64,000 nucleotides of DNA, taken from contig NZ_CP139715.1 in the NCBI RefSeq assembly GCF_034377285.1, forward strand, positions 620,001 through 684,000, given 5' to 3'. This DNA comes from Thalassobaculum sp. OXR-137 (GTDB taxonomy: Bacteria > Pseudomonadota > Alphaproteobacteria > Thalassobaculales > Thalassobaculaceae). Numbering within the stretch: the first letter of the stretch is position 1; each line of letters starts with the position of its first letter. A program made the translations under genes and the position numbers. Below, piece after piece: positions 1-9,659 of the stretch. The notes under the pieces were generated by a model. The model did not search any database, was not told the DNA's origin, and saw only the letters and a list, made by a program, of their open reading frames with translations.

Positions 1-1
1 C

Positions 2-574
2 ATCGCAGGCATCCTGTGCGCGGGACTGCTGGCGATGGCGACCGGAAAGATCGCGGACGCGCTGGTCCATCCGAACCACCTGGAAGAGAACGCGTTCAAG
101 ATCGAGGTCGCCGAGGGCGCCTCGTCGCAGACGGCCGCTGCGGCCGGTCCGGAGCCGGTCGAGCCGGTCCTGGGCCTGCTGGCCAGCGCCGATGTCGCCG
201 CCGGCGAGGCCCTGACCAAGAAGTGCGCGGCCTGCCACACCTTCGACAATGGCGGCGCGAACAAGGTCGGTCCGAACCTCTACGGCGTGGTGATGGGGCC
301 GAAGGCGCATCGCGACGACTTCGCCTATTCCGACGCCATGGCGAACTTCTCCGACCCGGCGACCTGGACATACACGTCGCTGAACAAGTTCCTGAACAAG
401 CCGAAGGACTACATGCCCGGCACGAAGATGAACTTCGCGGGCCTGAAGAAGGCGTCCGAGCGCGCCGACCTGATCGCCTATCTGCGCACCATGGCCGACT
501 CTCCGGCGCCGCTGCCGTCGGACGAGGAGATCCAGAAGGCCGAGGAAGAGTTCAAGACGGCGACCGGCGGCTGA
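2..574 (+). CDS. Membrane-anchored class I cytochrome c (5' end cut by window)
   Basis: The reading frame is open from the window edge, so the true start lies upstream. The first visible residues (IAGILCAGLLAM) are hydrophobic and look like the end of a signal anchor. An Ala/Pro/Glu-rich linker follows, then one heme domain with CAACH (nt 224-238) as the covalent heme site. Met residues near nt 413 and 428, in the YMPGTKM segment, supply the probable axial ligand. This layout matches CycM/c552-type mono-heme cytochromes that pass electrons from the bc1 complex to oxidases in alphaproteobacteria. The partner oxidase is not visible. The downstream hisN-like gene begins 22 nt after the stop on the same strand. 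Confidence 0.88.
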   Translation: MAGILCAGLLAMATGKIADALVHPNHLEENAFKIEVAEGASSQTAAAAGPEPVEPVLGLLASADVAAGEALTKKCAACHTFDNGGANKVGPNLYGVVMGPKAHRDDFAYSDAMANFSDPATWTYTSLNKFLNKPKDYMPGTKMNFAGLKKASERADLIAYLRTMADSPAPLPSDEEIQKAEEEFKTATGG

Positions 575-596
575 CCGGCCGCCCCGGCTCTCCGCC

Positions 597-1376
597 ATGA
601 CCGGGTTCACCCTCGAGGCGGCGGCGGATTTCGCCGCCGAGCTGGCCGACGCCGCCCGGCCGATCATCCGGGACTATTTCCGCACCGGCGTTGTCGTCGA
701 CATCAAGGCCGACGACAGCCCCGTGACCGTCGCCGACCGCAGCGTCGAGAAGGCCCTGCGCGCGATGATCGAGGCCCGCTTCCCCGATCACGGCATCGCC
801 GGCGAGGAATTCGGCCCGAAGAATCTGGACGCCGAATACGTCTGGTCCCTCGACCCGATCGACGGCACCAAGGCCTTCATCACCGGACGCCCGACCTTCG
901 GCACCCTGATCGGCCTGCTGCGGCGGGGCGAGCCGGTTCTCGGCGTGATCGACTGCCCGATCCTGGACGAACGCTGGGTCGGCGGACCGGAAGTGGCGAC
1001 CCTCCTCAACGGCAAGCCGATGATGGAGCCGGTCTCCAAGCCGCTCGACAAGGCGATCCTGACCGCCACCTCGCCGGACATGTTCAACGCCATGGAAGCG
1101 CCCCGCTTCGCCGCGTTGAAGGACGCCTGCGGCCTGACCCTGTTCAGCGGCGACTGCCACAATTTCGGCCTGCTGGCCCTGGGCACCATCGATCTGGTGG
1201 TCGAGTCCAGCCTCAGCGATTACGACTATCTGGCTCCCGCCGCCGTGGTGACCGGCGCGGGCGGCAAGCTGACGGACTGGACCGGCGCGCCGGTCAGCCT
1301 CGGCTCCACGTCGCGCATCGTCGCGGCGCGCAATCCGGCCCTGCACGCCGCCGCCGTCGCCATCCTCTCCTCCTGA
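597..1376 (+). CDS. hisN: Inositol monophosphatase-family phosphatase, HisN-type histidinol-phosphatase
   Basis: A 259-residue Mg-dependent phosphatase of the IMPase fold. Metal-binding motifs are visible as GEEFG (residues 69-73) and DPIDGTK (86-92), followed by AFITGRPTFGTLI, which is typical of the HisN group. A late Asp-rich segment (YDYLAPAAVVTGAGG) carries the last metal ligand. HisN enzymes hydrolyse L-histidinol phosphate in histidine synthesis. Close relatives act on inositol phosphate or 3'-phosphoadenosine 5'-phosphate, so the exact substrate is inferred from motif similarity. No other his genes are in the window. The ATG start gives the normal family length. Confidence 0.8.
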   Translation: MTGFTLEAAADFAAELADAARPIIRDYFRTGVVVDIKADDSPVTVADRSVEKALRAMIEARFPDHGIAGEEFGPKNLDAEYVWSLDPIDGTKAFITGRPTFGTLIGLLRRGEPVLGVIDCPILDERWVGGPEVATLLNGKPMMEPVSKPLDKAILTATSPDMFNAMEAPRFAALKDACGLTLFSGDCHNFGLLALGTIDLVVESSLSDYDYLAPAAVVTGAGGKLTDWTGAPVSLGSTSRIVAARNPALHAAAVAILSS

Positions 1377-1491
1377 CCGGCCCGACAATCGACTCGCGGG
1401 CGCTCGACATTATCCGTCGAACTGCCATGTTTCCGCCCAGAGCCTGTTGTTTATGATGGGCGATGCACTGCCTGTCGGGAGAGCCAGATCG

Positions 1492-3342
1492 ATGACGATA
1501 GCCCGTTTCGCCGCCATCCTGGCCGTCGCTACGACGTCCGCCCTCGCTTCGGCCGCCGCCCAGGACTACACGGCCGAGCCGACCCACGCGATCGCGATGC
1601 ACGGGGAGGCCAAATACGGGCCTGATTTCGATCATTTTGACTACGTGAACCCGGACGCGCCGAAGGGCGGAACCCTGACGCTGGAGGATTCCGGCGGCTT
1701 CGACAATTTCAACCCGTATATCCTGCGCGGCACCCCGGCCGGCGGCCTGAGCTATCTCGGATCGAACATGATCTTCGAAGCCCTGTTGGAGCCGAGCGAG
1801 GACGAGCCGTTCACCAAATACGGCCGCCTCGCCGAGACCATCGAGGTGCCTGAGGACCGGTCCTGGATCGCCTTCAACCTGAACCCGAAGGCGCGGTTCC
1901 AGGACGGCAAGCCGGTAACGGCCGAGGATGTGGTCTGGAGCTTCAACACCCTGGTGGAGAAGGGCTCGCCGATCTACGCGTCGTACTGGAGCGATGTGCA
2001 GGAGGTGCGGGCGACCGGCGAACGTCGCGCCCTGTTCATCTTCAAGAACAACAAGAACAAGGAACTGCCGCTGATCCTCGGCCAGATGCCGGTGCTGCCG
2101 AAGCATTTCTGGGACGGCCGCGACTTCTCCGAGCCGCTGACCGAGCCGCCGGTCGGCTCGGGGCCCTACACGATCGAGAGCTTCGAGTTCGGCCGACGCA
2201 TCGCCTACAAGCGCGACGAGACCTATTGGGGGGCCGACATCCCGGTCAACAAGGGTCAGAACAACATGGACCGGATCGCCTATGAGGTGTTCCGCGACCG
2301 CGAGGTGGCGACGGAGGCCTTCAAATCCGGCGCCTTCGACTTCCGGGCCGAGAACTCGGCCAAGCGGTGGGCCACGGCCTACAACTTCCCCGCCCTCGAC
2401 GCCGGCATGGTGGTGAAGGAGGAGATCCCGAACAACGCCTCCGGCGGCCTGCAGGGCTTCGTCTACAACCTGCGCAAGCCGATCTTCCAGGACCGCACGG
2501 TGCGCGAGGCCCTGGGCTACGCGTTCGATTTCGAATGGACCAACCAGACGCTGATGTACGGGTCCTATGCCCGGACCAACAGCTACTTCACCAACACGGG
2601 TCTGGAATCCAGCGGCCTGCCGGAGGGGGCGGAGCTCGCCCTGCTGGAGCCGCTGCGCGACCAGCTTCCGCCGGAGGTCTTCACCACGCCGTACAAGGCG
2701 CCGGTCAGCGACGGGTCCGGCAGCGACCGCAGGAACCTGCGCACGGCGCTCAAGCTGCTGCAGGATGCCGGCTGGTCGCTCCAGGACGGGGTGATGACCA
2801 AGGACGGCATGCGGCTGGAATTCGAGATCCTGATGAGCCAGGCCTCGACCGAGCGGCTGGTGCTGCCGTTCATCGACAGCCTGGGCAAGATCGGGGTGAA
2901 GGCGACGCCGCGGCTGGTCGATCCGATCCAGTATCAGAACCGGATCCGGGATTTCGACTTCGACATGACCACCGGCGCCTTCGGCCAGTCCACGTCGCCC
3001 GGCAACGAGCAGTGGGAGTTCTGGGGATCCGTCGTCGCCGATCAGCCGGGCTCGAGAAACATCATGGGCATCAAGAATCCGGCGATCGACGCCCTGATCC
3101 GCCACGTGGTCGCCGCGGACAGCCGCGAGGACCTGGAGGTGGCGACCCGGGCGCTGGACCGGGCGCTGCTGTGGAACCACTACGTCATTCCGCAATTCCA
3201 CAGCGACAACTTCCGCCTGATCTACTGGAACAAGTTCGAGCATCCGGACGTCGCGCCGAAATACGGGCTCGGCTTCCCCGGCACCTGGTGGATCGATCCG
3301 GACAAGGCGGCCGCCGTCCGCGCCTATCTCGGCAAGCGCTGA
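1492..3342 (+). CDS. yejA: Periplasmic oligopeptide-type substrate-binding protein, YejA-like
   Basis: A solute-binding protein of ABC family 5, about 616 residues. The ATG at 1492 is chosen because it opens directly on a signal peptide (MTIARFAAILAVATTSALASAAA) with a GGGAGAG-like ribosome site upstream. An earlier in-frame ATG would put about 15 charged residues in front of it. The mature protein has the family pattern (GGTLTLEDSGGFDNFNPY; later WTFNTLV-like and PGGTWWIDPD-type ends) and should capture peptides in the periplasm. It heads a yejA-yejB-yejE-yejF cluster with short or overlapping junctions. In enterobacteria YejABEF imports peptides and microcin C; here the exact ligand is inferred only. 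Confidence 0.88.
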   Translation: MTIARFAAILAVATTSALASAAAQDYTAEPTHAIAMHGEAKYGPDFDHFDYVNPDAPKGGTLTLEDSGGFDNFNPYILRGTPAGGLSYLGSNMIFEALLEPSEDEPFTKYGRLAETIEVPEDRSWIAFNLNPKARFQDGKPVTAEDVVWSFNTLVEKGSPIYASYWSDVQEVRATGERRALFIFKNNKNKELPLILGQMPVLPKHFWDGRDFSEPLTEPPVGSGPYTIESFEFGRRIAYKRDETYWGADIPVNKGQNNMDRIAYEVFRDREVATEAFKSGAFDFRAENSAKRWATAYNFPALDAGMVVKEEIPNNASGGLQGFVYNLRKPIFQDRTVREALGYAFDFEWTNQTLMYGSYARTNSYFTNTGLESSGLPEGAELALLEPLRDQLPPEVFTTPYKAPVSDGSGSDRRNLRTALKLLQDAGWSLQDGVMTKDGMRLEFEILMSQASTERLVLPFIDSLGKIGVKATPRLVDPIQYQNRIRDFDFDMTTGAFGQSTSPGNEQWEFWGSVVADQPGSRNIMGIKNPAIDALIRHVVAADSREDLEVATRALDRALLWNHYVIPQFHSDNFRLIYWNKFEHPDVAPKYGLGFPGTWWIDPDKAAAVRAYLGKR

Positions 3343-3388
3343 TCCGCCGCCGCCCGTGTCCGCCTGATCCCCGATTGGACGCCCCGGA

Positions 3389-4486
3389 ATGACCGCCTAC
3401 ATCCTGAAACGGCTGCTGCTGATCATCCCGACGCTGTTCGCCATCATGGTGCTCAACTTCGCGATCATGCAGGCGGCACCCGGGGGACCGATCGATCAGG
3501 TGATCGCCCAGATCAGCGGTCAGAATACCGACGCCACCGCCCGGATCAGCGGCAATACCAGCGCGCCGGGCGAGGCGTCGGCCCCGCGCTCCGACGGCTC
3601 GTCGACCACCCGCAGCGCCCGGGGACTGGATCCGGAACTGATCAAGCGGCTGGAACGCCAGTTCGGCTTCGACAAGCCGATGCATGAGCGCTTCCTGGAC
3701 ATGATGGGCAACTACCTGCGCTTCGATTTCGGCGACAGCTTCTTCAAGAGCGGGTCTGTGGTCGATCTGGTGCTGGAGAAGATGCCGGTCTCGATCTCGC
3801 TCGGCATCTGGACGACGCTGCTGGTCTACCTGATCTCGATCCCGCTCGGCATCCGCAAGGCGGTGCGCGACGGCTCGGCCTTCGACGTGTGGACCAGCGG
3901 GGTCATCATCGTCGGTTATGCGATCCCGGGGTTCCTGTTCGCCGTGCTGCTGATCGTGCTGTTCGCCGGAGGCAGCTTCCTGCAGTGGTTTCCGCTGCGC
4001 GGCCTGGTCTCCGACAACTGGGAGCAGCTCGACTGGGGCGCGCGGATCCTCGACTACCTCTGGCACATGGTGCTGCCCATCACGGCCATGGTGGTCGGCG
4101 GTTTTGCCAGCCTGACCATGCTGACCAAGAACTCGTTCCTGGACGAGATCAACAAGCAGTACGTCCTGACCGCCCGCGCCAAGGGGCTGAGCGAGCGCAG
4201 CGTCCTCTACGGCCACGTGTTCCGCAACGCCATGCTGATCGTGGTGGCCGGCTTCCCCAGCGCCTTCGTCAGCGTGCTGTTCACCGGGGCGCTGTTCGTG
4301 GAGATCATCTTCTCGCTGGACGGGCTCGGCCTGCTCGGCTTCGAGGCGGCGATCAGCCGGGACTATCCGGTCATCTTCGCCACCCTCTACTTCTTCACCC
4401 TGCTCGGCCTGCTGCTGAATCTGCTCGGCGACGTGATGTACACGATCATCGATCCACGGATCGATTTCGAGCGGCGGGAGGGCTGA
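3389..4486 (+). CDS. yejB: ABC transporter permease, YejB-like
   Basis: A 365-residue inner-membrane permease of the DppB/OppB type. An N-terminal membrane segment ([21 protein letters not shown]) is followed by a soluble stretch rich in Ser/Thr/Gly and then five hydrophobic segments. The EAA cytoplasmic loop that docks on the ATPase is recognisable in the [16 protein letters not shown] region. The longer periplasmic insert after the first helix fits YejB rather than DppB. It lies 46 nt after yejA and 3 nt before yejE, so the genes are very probably co-transcribed. Confidence 0.9.
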   Translation: MTAYILKRLLLIIPTLFAIMVLNFAIMQAAPGGPIDQVIAQISGQNTDATARISGNTSAPGEASAPRSDGSSTTRSARGLDPELIKRLERQFGFDKPMHERFLDMMGNYLRFDFGDSFFKSGSVVDLVLEKMPVSISLGIWTTLLVYLISIPLGIRKAVRDGSAFDVWTSGVIIVGYAIPGFLFAVLLIVLFAGGSFLQWFPLRGLVSDNWEQLDWGARILDYLWHMVLPITAMVVGGFASLTMLTKNSFLDEINKQYVLTARAKGLSERSVLYGHVFRNAMLIVVAGFPSAFVSVLFTGALFVEIIFSLDGLGLLGFEAAISRDYPVIFATLYFFTLLGLLLNLLGDVMYTIIDPRIDFERREG

Positions 4487-4489
4487 GCG

Positions 4490-5578
4490 GTGAGCGTGTC
4501 CGACATCCCCAACCAGGCTTCGGCCGACCGCCGGCCGACTGTCTTCGGCATCCGCGTGTCGCCGATCAACCGCCGCCGGTACGAGAACTTCAAAGCCAAC
4601 CGGCGGGGCTGGTGGTCGCTCTGGCTGTTCCTCGTCCTGTTCGTCTTCAGCCTGCTGGCCGACGTGGTCGCCAACGACAAGCCGCTGCTCATCGTCTACG
4701 ACGGCGGCCTCTACACGCCCATCGTGCGGTCCTATCCGGAGACCACCTTCGGCGGCGACTTCCCGACCGAGGCCGACTACCGCGATCCCTTCGTCCAGGA
4801 GCTGATCGCCGAGAAGGGCTTCACGGTCTGGCCGCTGATCCCCTATTCGTTCCAGACGATCGACCGGGAGCTGACCGTGCCGGCCCCGTCGCCGCCTGAC
4901 GCCCGGCACTGGCTCGGTACCGACGACCAGGCGCGCGACGTGCTCGCCCGGGTGATCTACGGGTTCCGCATCTCCATCCTGTTCGGCCTGGCGCTGACCG
5001 CTGCGGCCTCGGTGATCGGCGTGGCCGCCGGTGCGGTCCAGGGGTATTATGGCGGGCTGATCGATCTCGGCTTCCAGCGCTTCATCGAGATCTGGGGCGG
5101 GATGCCGTTCCTCTACATTCTGATCATCCTGTCCTCGATCATCGTGCCCGGCTTCTGGACGCTGCTGTTCCTGCTGCTGCTGTTCCAGTGGACCCAACTC
5201 GTCGGCGTGGTGCGGGCCGAGTTCCTGCGCGCCCGCAATTTCGACTATGTCCGCGCCGCCCGGGCGCTGGGCGTCGGCGACCGGACGATCATGCGCCGCC
5301 ACGTCCTGCCCAACGCCATGGTGGCGACCCTGACCTTCATGCCCTTCATCCTGAACGGATCGATCACCGCCCTGACCGGGCTCGACTTCCTGGGCTTCGG
5401 CCTGCCGCCCGGTTCGCCCTCCCTCGGCGAGCTGCTGAACCAGGGCAAACAGAACCTGCAGGCCCCCTGGCTCGGTCTCACCGCCTTCTTCACGCTGGCG
5501 ATCATGTTGAGCCTGCTGATCTTCGTCGGCGAGGCGGTGCGCGACGCCTTCGACCCGCGAAAGACCTTCTCCCAATGA
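4490..5578 (+). CDS. yejE: ABC transporter permease, YejE-like
   Basis: A 362-residue DppC/OppC-type permease, the second half of the membrane channel. A GTG start at 4490 follows a GGGAGG ribosome site inside the end of yejB. The N-terminus contains a soluble RVSPINRRRYENFKANRRGWW segment typical of YejE, then a membrane helix, a long periplasmic insert (about residues 60-140) and four to five further helices. The EAA loop is near residues 245-270 (FDYVRAARALGVGDRTIMRRH). Its stop overlaps the yejF start as ATGA, which indicates translational coupling. Confidence 0.9.
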   Translation: MSVSDIPNQASADRRPTVFGIRVSPINRRRYENFKANRRGWWSLWLFLVLFVFSLLADVVANDKPLLIVYDGGLYTPIVRSYPETTFGGDFPTEADYRDPFVQELIAEKGFTVWPLIPYSFQTIDRELTVPAPSPPDARHWLGTDDQARDVLARVIYGFRISILFGLALTAAASVIGVAAGAVQGYYGGLIDLGFQRFIEIWGGMPFLYILIILSSIIVPGFWTLLFLLLLFQWTQLVGVVRAEFLRARNFDYVRAARALGVGDRTIMRRHVLPNAMVATLTFMPFILNGSITALTGLDFLGFGLPPGSPSLGELLNQGKQNLQAPWLGLTAFFTLAIMLSLLIFVGEAVRDAFDPRKTFSQ

Positions 5579-7221
5579 CCGAGCAGCACGAGAAACCCCT
5601 GCTCCGGGTCCGCGACCTGTCGGTCAGCTTCGGCCGCAACGAGCCCGCCGTGCGCGGCGTCTCGTTCGACGTGCACAAGGGCGAGACCGTGGCGCTGGTC
5701 GGCGAGTCCGGCTCCGGCAAGTCGGTCACCGCCCTGTCGACCCTGCGGCTGCTGCCCTACCCGCTCGCCAGCCACGGCCCCGCCTCCAGCGTCACCTGGA
5801 AGGGCGAGGAGATCATGGGCGCCGACGAGCGCACCCTGATGCGGATCCGCGGCGACGAGATCGCCATGATCTTCCAGGAGCCGATGACCTCGCTGAACCC
5901 GCTGCACACGGTCGAGAAGCAGATCGGCGAGACCCTGGCCCTGCATAAGGGTCTGCGCGACAACGCCGCCCGGGCGCGAACCCTGGAGCTGCTGGACCTG
6001 GTCGGGATCAAGGACCCGGAGAGCCGGCTGGCCTCCTACCCGCATCAGCTTTCCGGCGGCCAGCGCCAGCGGGTGATGATCGCCATGGCGCTGGCGAACG
6101 AGCCGGACCTGCTGATCGCCGACGAGCCGACCACCGCCCTGGACGTCACCATCCAGGCGCAGATCCTGGCCCTGCTCGACCGGCTGCGCCGGGAGATGGG
6201 CATGGCGGTGCTGCTGATCACCCACGACCTGGGCATCGTGCGCAAGGTGTCCGACCGGGTCTGCGTGATGACCGACGGCGAGATCGTCGAGCATGGCGAG
6301 ACCGAGCGGGTCTTCACCGCGCCCGAGCACCCCTATACCCAGAAGCTGCTGGCCGCCGAGCCCAAGGGCGCGCCTGAACCGGTGGCGGAGCGGGCCAAGA
6401 CCGTGCTTCAGGCCTCCGACGTGCGGGTCTGGTTCCCGATCCAGCGCGGCTTCCTGAAGCGCACAATCGGCCATGTGAAGGCGGTCGACGGCGTGACAGT
6501 GGGCGTCAAAGAAGGCGAGACCGTCGGCATCGTCGGCGAGTCCGGCTCCGGCAAGACCACGCTGGCCATGGCGATCCTGCGGCTGACCTCCTGCACCGGC
6601 CGGGTCACCTTCCTCGGCCGCGAGGTCCAGGGCATGGGCAAGGAGGACCTGCGGTCCCTGCGCCGGGACATGCAGATCGTCTTCCAGGACCCCTATGGCA
6701 GCCTGTCGCCCCGGCTTTCCATCGCCGAGATCGTCGGCGAGGGCATGGGCGTCCACGACCTCTCCGAACTCGGCCTGAAGAGCGAGGCGGACAAGGATCG
6801 CCGCATCGACGAGGTGCTGCGCGAGGTCGGGCTCGATCCCGCCCTGCGCGACCGCTATCCGCACGAGTTCTCCGGCGGCCAGCGCCAGCGCATCTCCATC
6901 GCCCGCGCCATGGTGCTGCGCCCGAAGCTGGTGATCCTGGACGAGCCGACCTCGGCCCTGGACATGAGCGTGCAGGCGCAGATCGTCGAGCTGCTGCGCG
7001 ACCTGCAGCGCAAGCACGGGCTGGCCTATCTGTTCATCAGCCACGACCTGAAGGTGGTTCGCGCCATGTCGCACCGGGTCTATGTGATGCGCGAGGGCAT
7101 GGTGGTCGAGCACGGGCCCACGGCCCAGGTGATGGACGCCCCCAAGCGCGACTACACCAAGGCCCTGATGGCCGCCGCCTTCGACCTGGAAGCGCGCGAG
7201 GACGGGGCCGTCAGAACCTAG
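5575..7221 (+). CDS. yejF: Duplicated ABC ATPase, YejF-like
   Basis: A 548-residue protein with two complete ATPase domains in one chain. The first has Walker A GESGSGKS, signature LSGGQRQRV and a Walker B ending in ADEPTTALD. The second has [19 protein letters not shown] and LDEPTSALD. This DppD-DppF fusion is characteristic of YejF and powers the importer encoded just upstream. The start is the ATG of an ATGA overlap with yejE. The stop codon shares CTAG with the stop of mutY on the other strand, so the two genes converge with a 4-nt overlap and no room for a terminator. Confidence 0.92.
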   Translation: MTEQHEKPLLRVRDLSVSFGRNEPAVRGVSFDVHKGETVALVGESGSGKSVTALSTLRLLPYPLASHGPASSVTWKGEEIMGADERTLMRIRGDEIAMIFQEPMTSLNPLHTVEKQIGETLALHKGLRDNAARARTLELLDLVGIKDPESRLASYPHQLSGGQRQRVMIAMALANEPDLLIADEPTTALDVTIQAQILALLDRLRREMGMAVLLITHDLGIVRKVSDRVCVMTDGEIVEHGETERVFTAPEHPYTQKLLAAEPKGAPEPVAERAKTVLQASDVRVWFPIQRGFLKRTIGHVKAVDGVTVGVKEGETVGIVGESGSGKTTLAMAILRLTSCTGRVTFLGREVQGMGKEDLRSLRRDMQIVFQDPYGSLSPRLSIAEIVGEGMGVHDLSELGLKSEADKDRRIDEVLREVGLDPALRDRYPHEFSGGQRQRISIARAMVLRPKLVILDEPTSALDMSVQAQIVELLRDLQRKHGLAYLFISHDLKVVRAMSHRVYVMREGMVVEHGPTAQVMDAPKRDYTKALMAAAFDLEAREDGAVRT

Positions 7222-8294
7222 CTCAGATGCCCCATCGCGTGGCGCACGACCTTGGCCATCACCGTGGGCAGCGCCGCCTCGCCCAGCCGCTCCACCGGCC
7301 ACCAGCGGGCGTCGGCCACCTCGGGACCGGTCTCGACCCGGCCGGCCAGCACGGTCAGCTCCAGATGGAAATGGGTGAAGGTGTGGCGCACCATCCCCGG
7401 CAGTTCCCGCCAGGCCACGCCGGCAACCGGCGCGTGGTCCCTCGCCGATACCGTTTCGGCTTCCTCGATCCAGGGCGAGGAGGGCACCTCCTGCATACCG
7501 CCGAGCAGCCCGCTCTCCACCCGGCGGCGCAGCAGGATCGCGCCCTGCCCGTCCGTCACGAAGAAACAGGTGCCGCGGCGGGTCGGCTTGGCCTTTTTGG
7601 GCGTCTTGGCCGGCAGATCCTCCGCGACGCCCTCCACCCGGGCCACGCAGGCATCCGACCACGGGCAGGTCAGGCATTTCGGCTTGCGCGGGGTGCAGAC
7701 GGTCGCGCCCAGATCCATGATCGCCTGGGCATAGTCGCCCGCCCGCTCCATGGGCGTGATCCGGGCGGCAAGCGCCTTCAGCTTCGGCTTGGAGCCCGGC
7801 AGCGGGTCGGTGACGAGACGCAGGCGGGCGATCACCCGCTCCACATTGCCGTCCAGGATCGTCGCCGGCCGGTCGAAGGCGATGGCGGCGACCGCTGCGG
7901 CCGTGTAGTCGCCTACCCCCGGCAGGGTCTTCAGCCCCTCCTCGGTGTCGGGAAACCGGCCCCCGTGTTCCATGGCCACCACGCCGGCGCAGCGATGCAG
8001 GTTGCGCGCCCGTGCGTAGTAGCCGAGCCCGGCCCATTCGGTCAGCACGTCGTCCAAGTCGGCCGAAGCCAGCGATTCCACCGACGGCCATCGCGAGGTG
8101 AAGCGTTGGAAGTAGGGACCGACCGTCGCCACCGTGGTCTGCTGCAGCATGATCTCGCTCAGCCAGACCCGGTAGGGATCGGCCAGCTCGCCCGGTTCCG
8201 CCCGCCAGGGCAGGCGACGGCGATGCCGGTCATACCAGGCGAGCAGGCGGCGGGCGAGATCGGGCGAGGAGATCGGAGCGGCGGTGTGTGTCAT
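7218..8294 (-). CDS. mutY: Adenine DNA glycosylase MutY
   Basis: A base-excision repair enzyme of 358 residues that removes adenine paired with 8-oxoguanine. The helix-hairpin-helix is seen as LPGVGDYTAAAVAAIAF, followed by the catalytic Asp in ATILDGNV. The iron-sulfur cluster ligands are spaced C-x6-C-x2-C-x5-C in CTPRKPKCLTCPWSDAC. The MutY substrate segment SEIMLQQTTVATVGPYF is near the N-terminus, and a C-terminal NUDIX-like domain recognises 8-oxoG. It is divergent from the DUF721 gene, with short spacing between starts, the usual alphaproteobacterial arrangement. Confidence 0.95.
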   Translation of the reverse strand: MTHTAAPISSPDLARRLLAWYDRHRRRLPWRAEPGELADPYRVWLSEIMLQQTTVATVGPYFQRFTSRWPSVESLASADLDDVLTEWAGLGYYARARNLHRCAGVVAMEHGGRFPDTEEGLKTLPGVGDYTAAAVAAIAFDRPATILDGNVERVIARLRLVTDPLPGSKPKLKALAARITPMERAGDYAQAIMDLGATVCTPRKPKCLTCPWSDACVARVEGVAEDLPAKTPKKAKPTRRGTCFFVTDGQGAILLRRRVESGLLGGMQEVPSSPWIEEAETVSARDHAPVAGVAWRELPGMVRHTFTHFHLELTVLAGRVETGPEVADARWWPVERLGEAALPTVMAKVVRHAMGHLS

Positions 8295-8380
8295 CGTCGG
8301 TGAAGATAGCGTGTGACGGCGACCGCGCCATATGTATGGATGACGCCCCTATCGAACCGGAGCCGGACAGGAGGGCCGCG

Positions 8381-8905
8381 ATGGCGGACGAGAAGACCGA
8401 GGGAGCAAGGAAGGTACGGCGCGGCGGCATGCGCGCGCTGTCCAACCTGGCGCCCGGCCTGACCGATCCGCTGTTCCGCAAGCGCGGCTTCGTCGAAGGC
8501 CGTATTCCCCGCGACTGGGCGCAGATCGTCGGCGCCGACCTGGCGCAGTCCTGCGCGCCCGAGTCGCTGAACTTTCCGCGCGGCCGGCGCGACGGGGCGA
8601 CCCTGAAAATCGTCGCCCTGCCGGGACGCGCGCTGGAAATTCAGCACCTGACGCCACAGATCATCGAGCGGGTGAACGGCCATTTCGGCTGGGCCGCGGT
8701 CGCGCGGATGACGATCCGCCAGGGGCTGCTGCCCACACCGCCGAAATCCCGGCGCCCGAGCCTGCGCCCCCTGGCGGAGCGCGAGAAGACCGCGATCCGG
8801 GACCGGGTCGGGGGCGTACAGGACAGCGCCCTGCGCGAGCGTCTGGCGGCCCTGGGCGAGGCGGTCACCGCCCGCGCAGCCGCCGGCCCCGGCGAGGGAA
8901 CTTGA
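8381..8905 (+). CDS. DUF721 (DciA-like) protein
   Basis: A 174-residue protein with the DUF721 core (DPLFRKRGFVEGRIPRDW, then GADLAQSCAPESL and a WAAVARMTIRQG segment). DUF721 proteins are related to DciA, a loader or interactor of the replicative helicase in bacteria that lack DnaC; that role is inferred here. The ATG at 8381 is chosen because AGGAGGG sits 5-11 nt upstream. An earlier ATG at 8339 lacks such a site. It sits between divergent mutY and the dsbA-smc pair, a conserved neighbourhood in this class. Confidence 0.8.
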   Translation: MADEKTEGARKVRRGGMRALSNLAPGLTDPLFRKRGFVEGRIPRDWAQIVGADLAQSCAPESLNFPRGRRDGATLKIVALPGRALEIQHLTPQIIERVNGHFGWAAVARMTIRQGLLPTPPKSRRPSLRPLAEREKTAIRDRVGGVQDSALRERLAALGEAVTARAAAGPGEGT

Positions 8906-9008
8906 GTATGGGGCGGAAAATAGCCTCAATCCCGAGCTAATCGGGAAACTTGCCGGGTCGCAGGGACTCGGCGTATTGTCATCAACATCTGGTGTCCGGG
9001 AGCGGAAC

Positions 9009-9635
9009 ATGTATCGCAGAACACTAAATCTTGGGATCCTTGGTCTGGCTGGCGGCCTGGTCGGCACGACGCTGGTCCCGTCCCTGGCCCGTGCCGTCGT
9101 CGAGGTCGACCTGAAAGCCGCCGAGACGCCGCGCGTGCTCGGCGACCCGGATGCGCCGCTGACGATGATCGAGTATTCCTCGCTCACCTGCCCGCACTGC
9201 GCCACGTTCCACGCCAAGAGCTACAAGCCGATCGTCGAGAACTACGTCGACACCGGCAAGCTGAAGTTCGAGATGCGGGACTTCCCGCTCGACCAGTACG
9301 CGCTGCGCGCCTCGGCCATGGCGCGGGCGATCGACGGCAAGCCGTATTTCGCGCTGATCGACATGATCTTCAAGCAGCAGGCCACCTGGACCCGCGCGGA
9401 GAACCCGATCGACGCCCTGAAGAAGATCGGCCGGCTGGCCGGCATCAGCGCCGAGACGGCCGATGCCTACATGACCAACGAGGCCCTGCTCGACTCGATC
9501 CTGAACGGCCGGATCGACGCGCAGAAGAGCTACGACGTCAACTCGACCCCGACCTTCGTGATCGGCGACGAGGTGATCCGTGGCGCCGAGCCCTACGAGA
9601 CCTTCCAGAAGGTGATCGAGGCCAAGCTCGCCTAA
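9009..9635 (+). CDS. Secreted DsbA-family thiol oxidoreductase
   Basis: A 208-residue periplasmic thioredoxin-fold protein. The start at 9009 opens on an Arg-containing, hydrophobic signal peptide (MYRRTLNLGILGLAGG... ending SLARA). The active site is CPHC within SSLTCPHCATFH, the motif of DsbA. The cis-Pro region is STPTFVIGDEVIRGAEPYE. Such proteins oxidise or isomerise disulfides in exported proteins. It lies 24 nt upstream of smc, a gene order common in alphaproteobacteria without an obvious functional link. Confidence 0.88.
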   Translation: MYRRTLNLGILGLAGGLVGTTLVPSLARAVVEVDLKAAETPRVLGDPDAPLTMIEYSSLTCPHCATFHAKSYKPIVENYVDTGKLKFEMRDFPLDQYALRASAMARAIDGKPYFALIDMIFKQQATWTRAENPIDALKKIGRLAGISAETADAYMTNEALLDSILNGRIDAQKSYDVNSTPTFVIGDEVIRGAEPYETFQKVIEAKLA

Positions 9636-9659
9636 CCCCCGTCTCGGAGACCCACCACG

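Noticed and set aside
3185-5575. A 796-codon minus-strand frame opposite yejB and yejE
   Set aside because: Composition is Glu/Gln/Arg/Asp-rich as in other shadows; the plus strand encodes clear permeases.
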